Shown: positions 43,805 to 51,670 of the stretch, piece after piece | How positions within the stretch are numbered: the stretch's first letter is position 1 | How the letters are laid out: every line of letters begins with the position of its first letter | NCBI GenBank assembly: GCA_964598225.1 | Contig: CAZRBG010000015.1 | Location: 1-64,000, forward strand | Direction of reading: 5' to 3' | Length of the DNA: 64,000 bases | DNA from: SG8-4 sp964598225 | Lineage (GTDB): Bacteria; Planctomycetota; Phycisphaerae; Sedimentisphaerales; Anaerobacaceae | The notes under the pieces: generated by a model | What the model was told of the DNA's origin: nothing | The model's database searches: none | What the model saw: only the letters and a program-made list of their open reading frames with translations | Position numbers and translations under genes: made by a program

Positions 43805-45723
43805 TCTCTTGCCTCCTTCGTCGGTTTGCCTTTTCGCCATATATATTCCGTGCCGAACTCGCCCGGTATAATTACTTTCGTTCCGTCGGGAATGTCATCC
43901 GCTACAAATGATTTCAATGCAACATGGTCCGGATTCAAAGTTATTTGTGTCCGCTTGTGATGCCACCGGGTAGCCTTAGAGCCTTCGGTCTGCTCCATGT
44001 CAGCTTCCATCGGCACCCATACATCGTCAATTCTCTCGAAACGCACGTTTTTCAGTGTAAATAACGATGTTGCCCCTGTATGATCTTTCCGTTGCATCTC
44101 AATAGCGGCTATGTTGTACCCGTGCTGAGGATCGATCCAAACCTTGTAGCCGTCTGCTTTCTTTGTAGCTTCGATGAGGTAACAATTCGACTCGCCCACC
44201 TTTTCAGTCATTGGCTGAAGCGATATGTTGTCGGCGTTGCGCAGAATAGAATCTATCCTGTCATAATTACCTCCGCAGATACCCAGCAAAGGCGCGCCTT
44301 TATACTCTGAGGCAACCACCCTCTTCTTGCTCACAACGTTTGTCATAACAACGACTGATCCGCTTGAGAGCCCCAGTCCTCGTGCGTATTGAGTGAGTGA
44401 TTTCCCATCCCAGAGAAAGCTTTTATAGCCGGGTTTTTCTTTCGTCGTAGTCAGGTTATCCAGGAACGTTGAACGATGGTTGACCTGCTCGCCGTCGGTT
44501 CTGAATTCACAGGTTTCGCTCTCCGTTCTTTTTGTCACCCCGGTATACGCAATATTGCTCTCGGCCCTGGCAACAAAGGATCGGAGTTTATCCTGCGTTT
44601 CTGCGTATCTTTTAAGCAATTCTGAAACGGTTGTACCGGCGGATTCAGCCGTCTGGTCAGCTCGCGTGCCACCAGCCATAATCTCTTCGGTCATTTTGTC
44701 GATTTCGCCAATGACTGACTCGTCAATATTTGGTATCAACTCACCATCCTGCCATATATAGTTAATACTGGGGACAGCAGCAAGACGAACCCTTGCACCA
44801 TTTGGGATAAAATCGTGTTTAAATGAACCCAACGCTTCATGATCGGGGTTCATTACAAAATCTGTTATCTTGAAATGACTGGAAATCTTTTCATAGTCGC
44901 CATTTACATATTCGTATTCTCTTCTGTAATCACACTCTACCGGCAACCATGTATCGTCTATCTTCTTAAACCGAACATTCTGTATCTCAGTCTCAGCATT
45001 GCCATCAGGAGGACGTTTGGATCTATTTTCTGGCCTGTTCCAGCAAGCCCAGCCTCTTTTGACAATCGCTTTTGCGATATTATAGTCATGCTCGGGATCG
45101 ATCCATATCCTGAATTTACACCTCTTTGTCCTGGCATTAATTACATAGCACTGTGATCCATTTATATCTTCCTTCTGGGGCTGCACCGATATGGTCGTAG
45201 ATTGTCTTAGTTCAGTGTCTATTCGTTCATCGCCACCCGGGAAATAACCTCTCAGAGCACCGCCTGTGCACCGTTGCCACAACCATGAGTATCTGGGATT
45301 TTTGGGATAACTCAATATAACGGTACCATTTTTGTTAGTTCGCGAAAGTGGAGAAAAGCCGTAATTGTAGTATGTTTCATCATCCCAGAGGTTAATGCCC
45401 TCATAGGCTTCTTCTTCCGAAGTATTTCCAGTAGCTTGTCGTCCCCATATTTTCTGATAGGAATAACTTCTGTTACCGTCGGAACGCAGCTCAATCTTTC
45501 GATTCATTTCGTAAACCCGGCCTTTTTTCATCGCCGGGCGGCTCCTGTTCATACCCTCAAATTTCGTAGACACTTCAAGCTTGCCGATGAATGAAGACCT
45601 CAGCTTGTCCTGTGTTACTGCATACTTATCGAGCAATTCCGAAGCGCTGGGATAGTCTCCCGCTATAGCTTGAGGAGCAATTGCAGATACTAAAATTGTA
45701 TATAATATATACTTGCAATGCAT
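43801..45723 (-). CDS. Tandem LolA-like exported protein
   Basis: 640 aa with a signal peptide (YILYTILVSAIAPQAIAG). Two homologous halves are visible: SELLDKYAVTQDKLRS at 28-43 and SELLKRYAETQDKLRS at 367-382; IDPEHDYNIA at 208-217 and IDPQHGYNIA at 530-539; NYIWQDGEL near 321 and EYIWRKGKP near 626. Each half resembles planctomycetal LolA/outer-membrane-lipoprotein-sorting-like proteins, a half-barrel fold that carries hydrophobic cargo. AAAGGGA precedes the ATG. It lies between the Cys-rich peptide gene and the C39/rhodanese gene. Confidence 0.7.
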   Translation of the reverse strand: MHCKYILYTILVSAIAPQAIAGDYPSASELLDKYAVTQDKLRSSFIGKLEVSTKFEGMNRSRPAMKKGRVYEMNRKIELRSDGNRSYSYQKIWGRQATGNTSEEEAYEGINLWDDETYYNYGFSPLSRTNKNGTVILSYPKNPRYSWLWQRCTGGALRGYFPGGDERIDTELRQSTTISVQPQKEDINGSQCYVINARTKRCKFRIWIDPEHDYNIAKAIVKRGWACWNRPENRSKRPPDGNAETEIQNVRFKKIDDTWLPVECDYRREYEYVNGDYEKISSHFKITDFVMNPDHEALGSFKHDFIPNGARVRLAAVPSINYIWQDGELIPNIDESVIGEIDKMTEEIMAGGTRADQTAESAGTTVSELLKRYAETQDKLRSFVARAESNIAYTGVTKRTESETCEFRTDGEQVNHRSTFLDNLTTTKEKPGYKSFLWDGKSLTQYARGLGLSSGSVVVMTNVVSKKRVVASEYKGAPLLGICGGNYDRIDSILRNADNISLQPMTEKVGESNCYLIEATKKADGYKVWIDPQHGYNIAAIEMQRKDHTGATSLFTLKNVRFERIDDVWVPMEADMEQTEGSKATRWHHKRTQITLNPDHVALKSFVADDIPDGTKVIIPGEFGTEYIWRKGKPTKEARE

Positions 45724-45770
45724 CTTTATCCCTTTCGATTCTTAATCCTTTGTGTAAAATGTTAATAGGT

Positions 45771-45816
45771 GGCTGGGAAGACCGGCACTTATACCCTACT
45801 AGCAATCTTCCCAGCC
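45771..45816 (-). terminator. Intercistronic hairpin after the Cys-rich peptide gene
   Basis: GGCTGGGAAGA (45771-45781) and TCTTCCCAGCC (45806-45816) form a perfect 11-bp stem with a 24-nt loop. It lies between the peptide stop (45839) and the LolA-like start (45723). There is no U run, so it may act as a partial terminator or mRNA stabiliser, giving more peptide than enzymes. Confidence 0.6.
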
Positions 45817-45838
45817 TGAATTCAAAACTTCACGATCA

Positions 45839-46180
45839 TCAGTAGAGCCCGCCATCACAATCACATTCTTCACACGTTGTGCAGGATGGGTCACCGTAAC
45901 GGCAAGGAGTGCTGCCATTTCCCCAAGCTATACCCGGTCCATAAGGATTCGTATTGCAAACATTTATAGGAGTCGTGTCCCAAGGCTCACATCCCGAATA
46001 GGCACGACATTCTTCATAATCGTCACCTTCACAGCAATATCCTTCAGTCTCCTGGTTCCAACCACCTCTAATAGTCAAGTTGGCTCCCTCTGCGACGGGT
46101 GATGCGCCGACCCAAAAGACCATGACTCCGATGACCAAGCTTAGGCCGAGCAATAATCTGGAAAAACTTAATATCTTCAT
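45839..46180 (-). CDS. Secreted cysteine-rich small protein (10 Cys)
   Basis: 113 aa; not recognised as a known family. A signal peptide (LLLGLSLVIGVMVFWVGA) is followed by SPVAEGANLTIRGGWNQ. The mature part has ten cysteines at residues 49, 50, 58, 64, 75, 93, 100, 103, 106 and 108, including CTTCEECDC near the end, and is acidic and glycine-rich. A Gly-Gly at 39-40 precedes the Cys-rich core and could be a processing site. ATG 46180 is chosen because AAGGGAGC precedes it. It is the first gene of an operon with LolA-like, C39/rhodanese and MauE genes, and is probably their substrate. Confidence 0.7.
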   Translation of the reverse strand: MKILSFSRLLLGLSLVIGVMVFWVGASPVAEGANLTIRGGWNQETEGYCCEGDDYEECRAYSGCEPWDTTPINVCNTNPYGPGIAWGNGSTPCRYGDPSCTTCEECDCDGGLY

Positions 46181-46498
46181 AATCAAGCTCCCTTTTGGGA
46201 TAATTATCCCAACAGAAATAGAAATACACAAAGAAATTTCTACAATTCTGCAAATCCTGTTTACCTGCACATTGGAATCACCTCCTTTCGGCCTGCCGAA
46301 ACAGATTCTTGTAAAAGTCTTCCCATTTCTGTAAGCCCTTATAAAAACATTGTTTACAAATGTACTCTTTCGCTTTCAAACCCTATTCTGTGCTTTCGCT
46401 TACAAAACTCTGTTCTCTATATATGTACGCGTATCTGAGCGGCCAAATGTTGAAGTGATTTTCTGCTTTTTTTTGAGATTCTTGTAAAATTTTCGTCT
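46181..46498. other. Upstream region of the Cys-rich peptide operon
   Basis: AT-rich leader with no gene. Two imperfect direct repeats of about 24 bp occur near 46367-46415 (both containing TTTCGCTT followed by CAAA and CTCTGTTCT/CCCTATTCTG-like bases), a possible regulator site. A TTTAC-rich segment precedes them. The operon promoter should lie here but no clear hexamer pair was found. Confidence 0.35.
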
Positions 46499-46726
46499 TC
46501 ACGGCCTCAGATGCAGCGAAAACCTCCATTCCGCCGTTAAGTTGGGCAAAATATCGCATTCATCGCCGGAAATCTCAGTTAGTTCCGAATACGCCTTTCG
46601 CGTGCCACGTAATAGAATCGTTTGCGGATCAATTCCAAAGACGCGAAGATACGCCACTTCCGGAACAGCATCGAGACGCGGCTGAAAGCGGAGGTATTCA
46701 CGAGACAAAATGGGGCCGTAAGTCAT
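46499..46726 (-). CDS. Hypothetical small protein (75 aa), uncertain
   Basis: From ATG 46726 the minus strand encodes a protein-like sequence (MTYGPILSREYLRFQPRLD, VAYLRVFGIDPQTILLRG, NLTAEWRFSLHLRP). No family was recognised. There is no good Shine-Dalgarno, and the same frame stays open far upstream as antisense to rplT and pheS, so it could be chance. It occupies the gap between the peptide operon and rpmI. Confidence 0.3.
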   Translation of the reverse strand: MTYGPILSREYLRFQPRLDAVPEVAYLRVFGIDPQTILLRGTRKAYSELTEISGDECDILPNLTAEWRFSLHLRP

Positions 46727-46846
46727 TTCTAAGCAGTGAGGAGCTTTTTTGGTTTTTTTGACAGAATCGGGGCTTATAATGTTGACCTGCGGTGGGATAT
46801 TGCGTAGAGTGTTATGTTTACGAAATCTTATAAGGAAAGTACGTAT

Positions 46847-47041
46847 ATGCCGAAACAGAAGACGCATAAGGGGCTGAACAAGAGAGTCAAGGTTACGGCG
46901 ACCGGCAAGGTCAAGCGCGGTCGCACCGGGGCCGGGCATCTGATGAGCAGCAAGAACGCCAAAAGGAGAAGGCGCGTCAGCAGCACGACCATGATGACCG
47001 CAACAAGCGCAAAAGCTGCCCGTACCGGACTCTGTCAATAA
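46847..47041 (+). CDS. rpmI: 50S ribosomal protein L35
   Basis: A 64-aa very basic protein. The start MPKQKTHKGLNKRVKVTATG and the segment RRRRVSS are the L35 pattern. ATG 46847 is chosen over an earlier in-frame ATG because homologues begin MPK and AAGGAAA lies upstream. It is normally directly after infC; here it is 4.7 kb away, beyond the inserted operon. Confidence 0.92.
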   Translation: MPKQKTHKGLNKRVKVTATGKVKRGRTGAGHLMSSKNAKRRRRVSSTTMMTATSAKAARTGLCQ

Positions 47042-47043
47042 TT

Positions 47044-47105
47044 TTCGTGCTGCGTTCCGCGTTCTGCGTGCTTCGCGGAACGCAGAACGCGGAACGCAGC
47101 ACGAA
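47044..47105. repeat. Long perfect palindrome between rpmI and rplT
   Basis: A 26-bp perfect stem (47044-47069 with 47080-47105) around a 10-nt loop, built from units such as TGCGTTCCGCG and GTTCTGCGT. It begins 3 bp after the rpmI stop. L35 and L20 are usually tightly coupled, so a hairpin this strong inside their mRNA is notable. It shares GGAACGCAGCACG and GCGTGCTT with the repeat at 38894-38940. Confidence 0.7.
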
Positions 47106-47197
47106 TGTAGACCGAGCTTGCTTCTCGGCTTGGGTGTGTTCCCAATCAGCTGCCGCCAGCAAGCGTAAGAAACGAATATTTTCAAAGGAAAGCTGAC

Positions 47198-47554
47198 ATG
47201 CCAAGAGTAAGGAAAGGCGCCGCCCGGCGCCAGACAAAGAAACGAATCCTCAAAGCAGCCAAGGGTAAACGCGGCCCGGCCGGTCACCTTTACCGGATGG
47301 CTAAAGAAGCCAAGGTAAGATCGGAAGTTAACGCCCGCATTGACCGCAAACGCAGAAAACGCGACTTCCGGGGACTGTGGATTACCCGGCTCAGCGCGGC
47401 TTGCCGCCAGCGGGACATTCGGTACAGCGAGTTCATCAACGATTGCAAGAAAGCCAATATTGCTCTGAATCGGAAGATGTTGAGCGAGATCGCCATCGCC
47501 GATCCCAAGGGATTCGACGCCGTCGTGGAAAAGGCGAAGTCCGCTGCGACATAA
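47198..47554 (+). CDS. rplT: 50S ribosomal protein L20
   Basis: 118 aa, binds 23S rRNA early in assembly and in many bacteria represses its own operon. MPRVRKGAARRQTKKRILKA and RKRDFRGLWITRLSAACRQ are diagnostic, as is YSEFINDCKKANIALNRK in the C-terminal globular part. AAAGGAAAG precedes the ATG. It is followed by pheS after 9 bp. Confidence 0.96.
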   Translation: MPRVRKGAARRQTKKRILKAAKGKRGPAGHLYRMAKEAKVRSEVNARIDRKRRKRDFRGLWITRLSAACRQRDIRYSEFINDCKKANIALNRKMLSEIAIADPKGFDAVVEKAKSAAT

Positions 47555-47563
47555 AAACAAGAG

Positions 47564-48553
47564 ATGCTCGAGCAATTTGAAAAAACCGGCAACGAAACCC
47601 TTGCTGAATTGCAGAACGTTGGCGATTTGGCGGCGCTCGAAGAATTTCGGATAAAGTACCTGGGCCGAAAGGGTCTGGTTACGCAACTGCTCAGCCAGAT
47701 AGGTAAACTCCCGCCGGAGCAGAAGCCGCAGGCCGGCAAGCTTGCCAATAAGGTCAAGAAGGAAGTCACCGAGGCTTTCGAGCAGTTGAAGGCCGATCTC
47801 GAGGCCCGGCAGGAAAAGCCGAAGGAGTTGATAGACGTTACTCTGCCCGGCAAGCCCGTCAACATCGGCAAGCCGCACGTCATCACCCAGACGTTGAGCG
47901 AGCTTCTGGAGATTTTCGGCCGGATGGGATTCGGCGTAGCATACGGACCCGAGGTCGAGGATGAATGGCACAATTTCATCGCGCTGAACATCGGCCCGGA
48001 GCACCCGGCGAGAGATCCGTCGGATAATTTCTATATCGACGACAATACGCTGCTGCGGAGCCAGACCTCAACGATCCAGATTCGCGTGATGGAGCGGACG
48101 AAGCCGCCCATTCGCGTCGTCGCGCCGGGACGGGTTTATCGCCCGGACACGGTCGACGCCACGCACATGTACATGTTCCACCAACTCGAAGCACTCGTTG
48201 TCGATCAAGATATCACGATGGTTGACATGAAAACCACTATCGAGCAGTTCATTCACGCCTTCTTCGGCCCTGAGACCAAGTGGCGCTTCCGTCCGAGCTT
48301 CTTCCCCTTCACCGAGCCCAGCGCTGAGGTCGATCTGCTGATGAAAGACAAGAGCGGCGGCGAGAGCTGGGTCGAGATGGGCGGCTGCGGCATGGTCGAT
48401 CCGAACGTCTTCGACGCGGTAGGAATAGACAGCGAGAAATACACCGGCTGGGCCTTCGGTTTCGGCATAGAACGGCTTGCCATGCGCAAATACGGCATAA
48501 ACGACATCCGCCTGCTCTTCGAGAACGACCTGCGATTCCTGAAGCAGTTTTGA
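47564..48553 (+). CDS. pheS: Phenylalanyl-tRNA synthetase alpha subunit
   Basis: 329 aa, the catalytic subunit of the alpha2beta2 enzyme. An N-terminal coiled coil (about 1-90) is followed by the class II core: RDPSDNFYIDDNTLLRSQTS (motif 2 region), RVYRPDTVDATHMYMFHQLE, RFRPSFFPFTEPSAEVD and WAFGFGIERLAMRKYGIND (motif 3). Length is normal. pheT, which usually follows directly, is not in the window; the next gene is unrelated. Confidence 0.96.
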   Translation: MLEQFEKTGNETLAELQNVGDLAALEEFRIKYLGRKGLVTQLLSQIGKLPPEQKPQAGKLANKVKKEVTEAFEQLKADLEARQEKPKELIDVTLPGKPVNIGKPHVITQTLSELLEIFGRMGFGVAYGPEVEDEWHNFIALNIGPEHPARDPSDNFYIDDNTLLRSQTSTIQIRVMERTKPPIRVVAPGRVYRPDTVDATHMYMFHQLEALVVDQDITMVDMKTTIEQFIHAFFGPETKWRFRPSFFPFTEPSAEVDLLMKDKSGGESWVEMGGCGMVDPNVFDAVGIDSEKYTGWAFGFGIERLAMRKYGINDIRLLFENDLRFLKQF

Positions 48554-48584
48554 CTCGTGCTGGGGAGGTTGAAGGAAAGTCATT

Positions 48585-49151
48585 ATGAATCCGAACGACA
48601 TCGTCGACTTTGCGAACAATACTGTTGGGTACCTCAGCAGAGACAAAGCATCGTTCGAGAGAGTCTTGGATGATTCTGCATTAGATGGAAAACTTGGCTT
48701 TGCAATGATCTGTACTGCTATGGCAGCTTTCGATGCTTTCGCTTGGATCCTCTATCAATCATTTGATCTAAAAAAGACCGCCAAGGCCTATTTTAACGAG
48801 TTGATTAATGACCCTCGCTTCTTCGACAAGAAAAAGTATCTTAACGAATCAGTGTTCTACGGCCTAATTCGCTGCGGAGTAATTCACCAGCTTTATCCAA
48901 AGAATGCTGGCATCACGGCTCAAGATACTGCTACAGTATTGTATAGACATAATGGGATTGTTCTCATCAATTCATATGCGTTGTATTGTGATGTGCTTGA
49001 AGGCTGCACGAAAATTCGTGATCATCTCGCTGCTTTACCTGAAGCGGAGAAGCTGGACTATTCGCTGAAGCTACTATTGAGGCGCAAGGTCGACGAAGAG
49101 GAATATTCAAGAGCGAGTTTAGACATAGCTGCGCTCCCCCCTATGCCCTAA
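48585..49151 (+). CDS. Hypothetical protein with HEPN-like motif
   Basis: 188 aa, helical, without signal peptide. IRCGVIHQLYPK near residues 94-105 fits the Rx4H pattern of HEPN nuclease-like domains, where Arg and His are catalytic and are often followed by a Tyr or Phe. Base composition is more AT-rich than in pheS. No antitoxin partner is adjacent. The family was not otherwise recognised. It could be an RNase-like or purely structural HEPN protein, possibly acquired, sitting where pheT normally lies. It starts 31 bp after the pheS stop. Confidence 0.55.
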   Translation: MNPNDIVDFANNTVGYLSRDKASFERVLDDSALDGKLGFAMICTAMAAFDAFAWILYQSFDLKKTAKAYFNELINDPRFFDKKKYLNESVFYGLIRCGVIHQLYPKNAGITAQDTATVLYRHNGIVLINSYALYCDVLEGCTKIRDHLAALPEAEKLDYSLKLLLRRKVDEEEYSRASLDIAALPPMP

Positions 49152-49235
49152 ACCGTAATGAGTCAGACAATGCAAGAAGCGGGTTAGTTTTTCTCGAATG
49201 CACAGTGTTCGCCTCTGATGTTTGGGCATTCAGTC

Positions 49236-50021
49236 TTATCTTACGGAATCATCGAGTGGCAGGCCGAGTTTTTTGTAGAGATTTCGGCGGCCGGCTTTGT
49301 CGCCTTCGATCACGCCCTGGGCGTATTCGGCTACTTCTCTTGCTTTGGCTCGCGGGACTACGATCACACCGTCGCCGTCGGCTACGATGACGTCGCCGGG
49401 CTCGACCAGAACGCCGCCGCATCCTATGGGGCGATTGACGGATTCTACCTCGTTACGGCCGGGTCGGATGCCTCTGCCGGGCTTTCGGAAGTAAAGGGGT
49501 ATCTTCTGGGCGGCGATTTCGTCCGTGTCGCGGGCGGTGGCGTTAGTGACCACTCCGACGCACCCGCGCAGTTTCCAGCCCATAATATTGTTCGAGCCGA
49601 TTGAGCCGACGTCGGAATCAGGAGCGTCGTCGAAGACGACCACTGTCCCTTCGCGGATCAGCGGGGTGAATGGCTCGCTCGAAAGTTCGCCGTACCATTT
49701 GCCGACCCATTTGTTGAATTCCTGGGATTTCATGGCGGCCGCCGGCGGTCGGTTGGTAGGGACGTAGCGAACGGTCACCGCGATGCCGATGAAGCGATGT
49801 GTGAAGTGCTCGGTGTCTTTCCAGGCCGCGTGGATTTCCGGCGACATCAGGCCGACGTTTGTCAGGCCCACTTTGTCCATACCGTCGGAAACGTCGGCGA
49901 CGCGCAAACCCTCGAATAGCTTGAGAATTCGTTTGTCATCCTCGGCACTGTAGACCTCGGAATCATATATTGGTATCTTGTATATCCCGCTCGAGCGGAG
50001 GCCAGATAAAGTGCCTGTCAA
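49236..50021 (-). CDS. RraA-family aldolase-like protein
   Basis: About 261 aa. Members include 4-hydroxy-4-methyl-2-oxoglutarate aldolases and RNase E inhibitors. Signature parts are RVADVSDGMDKVGL, GVVTNATARDTDEIAAQ with the Arg-Asp of the pyruvate site, and GGVLVEPGDVIVADGDGVIVVP-type residues near the C terminus (PGDVIVADGDGVIVVPRAKA). The RD pair supports an aldolase rather than a pure RNase E regulator. The start is uncertain: the frame is open through the upstream gene, no ATG is available, and TTG at 50021 is the first plausible codon past that gene's stop (50029). Confidence 0.75.
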   Translation of the reverse strand: MTGTLSGLRSSGIYKIPIYDSEVYSAEDDKRILKLFEGLRVADVSDGMDKVGLTNVGLMSPEIHAAWKDTEHFTHRFIGIAVTVRYVPTNRPPAAAMKSQEFNKWVGKWYGELSSEPFTPLIREGTVVVFDDAPDSDVGSIGSNNIMGWKLRGCVGVVTNATARDTDEIAAQKIPLYFRKPGRGIRPGRNEVESVNRPIGCGGVLVEPGDVIVADGDGVIVVPRAKAREVAEYAQGVIEGDKAGRRNLYKKLGLPLDDSVR

Positions 50022-50028
50022 TATCGAC

Positions 50029-50826
50029 TCAAAAGCGATACACCAATCCCAGAATGACAGAGATTGTGCTGTGTTGATCGACAATTGGGCTGTCTGTAAT
50101 TTCACTTCCGAGCCATTCGTTCTTAAACATCGAAAATATGCTCCATCGCCCAGCCAGTAGATAATCCAATCCGACGCCTGCAAACGGATTGACCGAATCG
50201 CCGCTATTGTAACGTGGCCTGATGGCAGTCGCCTCGTCGGCGCGTACGCCGTAATAGTAATTGTTGAGGTTTCCACTGCGCCAGCTCAGCCCCACCATTG
50301 GTCGAAGGCGCAATTTCTTTATTCCAAAAGGCGCCCTTACAGGTATTGTGTAGGTCAATCCGGCCTCCTGCCCGTCGTGTTTTCCCAGGGCATCAGTAAG
50401 GAACCTCAGGCCCATATTTCCCCATGCGTTCTCAACGCTCAGTTCTATACCAACATCCAGAGAATTTTTGCGGTCGCTCATTCCGTCCAAATCAGAGCTG
50501 TCGTCGACGTCGTAGCCGTCGGTTCTGAACTTCGCCAAAGCTCCTACAGTCCACTTCCCCTGACCGAATACATCGTATGTGGCCGAGATTCCGCGCATGG
50601 AAAAGGCCTTGCCTTGATAGAGGAAAAAGGGTATCGGGAAAACCTCTGTGTCGATACCTTTCAAAGGCTCATCCTGCACAATCATGCCGGCGCCGACGAG
50701 CAGAAAGGCTTCTTCGGCCCGCCGCTGCTGTTGCTGCTCGTCCGGTCGCGCCATTGGACAGGTAATAGCAGAGGCAATAAGAAAACACAAGAAACATGCC
50801 AATCGGTGTTTGAACATTGGACTCAT
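50029..50826 (-). CDS. MipA/OmpV-family outer-membrane protein
   Basis: About 265 aa. A signal peptide (FKHRLACFLCFLIASAITC) leads into a beta-barrel-like sequence: FLLVGAGMIVQDEPLKGID, VFPIPFFLYQGKAFSMRG, GVGLDYLLAGRWSIFSMFKNE, and a final strand ending in aromatic Phe (LGLVYRF), the usual barrel C terminus. MipA/OmpV proteins are outer-membrane scaffolds linked to murein enzymes or uptake. Starts at 50826 or 50817 are possible; neither has a clear Shine-Dalgarno. It ends 8 bp before the RraA-type gene. Confidence 0.75.
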   Translation of the reverse strand: MSPMFKHRLACFLCFLIASAITCPMARPDEQQQQRRAEEAFLLVGAGMIVQDEPLKGIDTEVFPIPFFLYQGKAFSMRGISATYDVFGQGKWTVGALAKFRTDGYDVDDSSDLDGMSDRKNSLDVGIELSVENAWGNMGLRFLTDALGKHDGQEAGLTYTIPVRAPFGIKKLRLRPMVGLSWRSGNLNNYYYGVRADEATAIRPRYNSGDSVNPFAGVGLDYLLAGRWSIFSMFKNEWLGSEITDSPIVDQHSTISVILGLVYRF

Positions 50827-50943
50827 CAGAGTATCAGGTTTAACGTTTGCCTGAATCACGTCTCTGGTATGTCATAATATCAGAATCTGATTGGAATTAC
50901 CCGGAACGCAAGAGGGGTCCGGCAGTCAACGACCAAAGGGCTC

Positions 50944-51615
50944 CTATCCTCTCAGATATACCACTATTTCGACTCTGCGGTTTTTCGCTTTGCCGGCGCT
51001 GGTTGCATTCGAGGCTACGGGCCGGCTTGCCCCGCAGCCGACCGCGCGTATGTTCTCCTCGTCTATCCCCTTATCGATCAGGTACCGGGACACGCTGAGC
51101 GCACGCTCGGCCGAAAGCTCCCAATTGTCTTTCCATTTGTCCTTGGTCTTTCTGATCGGGTCGGTGTCGGTGTGGCCGACAACGTCTATCCGTTTCCCCG
51201 CGTATCTTTCCTGCTGCAGTACCGAATAAATATGGTCGAGTTCGGCACTCGTGGCCTGCTTCAGCGCCGCCTTGCCCGAGTCGAACAATATGGCATTTTC
51301 AAGCGTGACGGTCACCGTTCCTTTCTCGGGATCGAACGCAACGTCGTAACCCTCGCCGAAGCCGGAAGCATCGGCCGGTGTCTTATTCAGTTCCTCAATC
51401 TGTCTCTGCAACTCGTCGATGGTCTGCTGGCTCTGCGTGTACTCGTCGGCGAGAGAGTTCTTCTCCTGCCTCTCAAGCTCGAACCGGCCCTTGAGGTTTT
51501 CATGCTCCACCAGCAGCGCCTCGTATTCCTTCTTCCAGTTCGTACATCCGGAAATAATTGTCAGAAATACGGCACAAATCAGCAGAGCAATTGTCTTTTT
51601 TCCGGCGGTTTGCAT
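50944..51615 (-). CDS. OmpA-family lipoprotein with coiled coil
   Basis: 223 aa. Lipoprotein signal KKTIALLICAVFLTIISGC, then a coiled coil (about 30-85; EYEALLVEHENLKGRFELE) and an OmpA-like peptidoglycan-binding domain (about 105-223): ILFDSGKAALKQATSAEL, RIDVVGHTDTDPIRKTKD, LSAERALSVSRYLIDKGI and NRRVEIVVY. The conserved Asp and Arg residues for diaminopimelate binding are present. ATG 51615 has AAGGAGATG upstream. It links the outer membrane to murein. Confidence 0.9.
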   Translation of the reverse strand: MQTAGKKTIALLICAVFLTIISGCTNWKKEYEALLVEHENLKGRFELERQEKNSLADEYTQSQQTIDELQRQIEELNKTPADASGFGEGYDVAFDPEKGTVTVTLENAILFDSGKAALKQATSAELDHIYSVLQQERYAGKRIDVVGHTDTDPIRKTKDKWKDNWELSAERALSVSRYLIDKGIDEENIRAVGCGASRPVASNATSAGKAKNRRVEIVVYLRG

Positions 51616-51670
51616 TTGACATCTCCTTAACAATGCAGAAATACCTCTAATCCATTTTATGAAAGTTCGT

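Noticed and set aside
46499..48004. 501-residue minus-strand open frame across rpmI, rplT and pheS
   Set aside because: It is antisense to three certain genes and its translation (runs of Leu, Arg and Gly) matches no fold. Only its last 75 codons, which overlap no gene, are kept as a low-confidence entry.
50021..50276. N-terminal extension of the RraA-like frame
   Set aside because: The 85 extra residues are antisense-phase translation of the overlapping MipA/OmpV gene and do not belong to the RraA fold.
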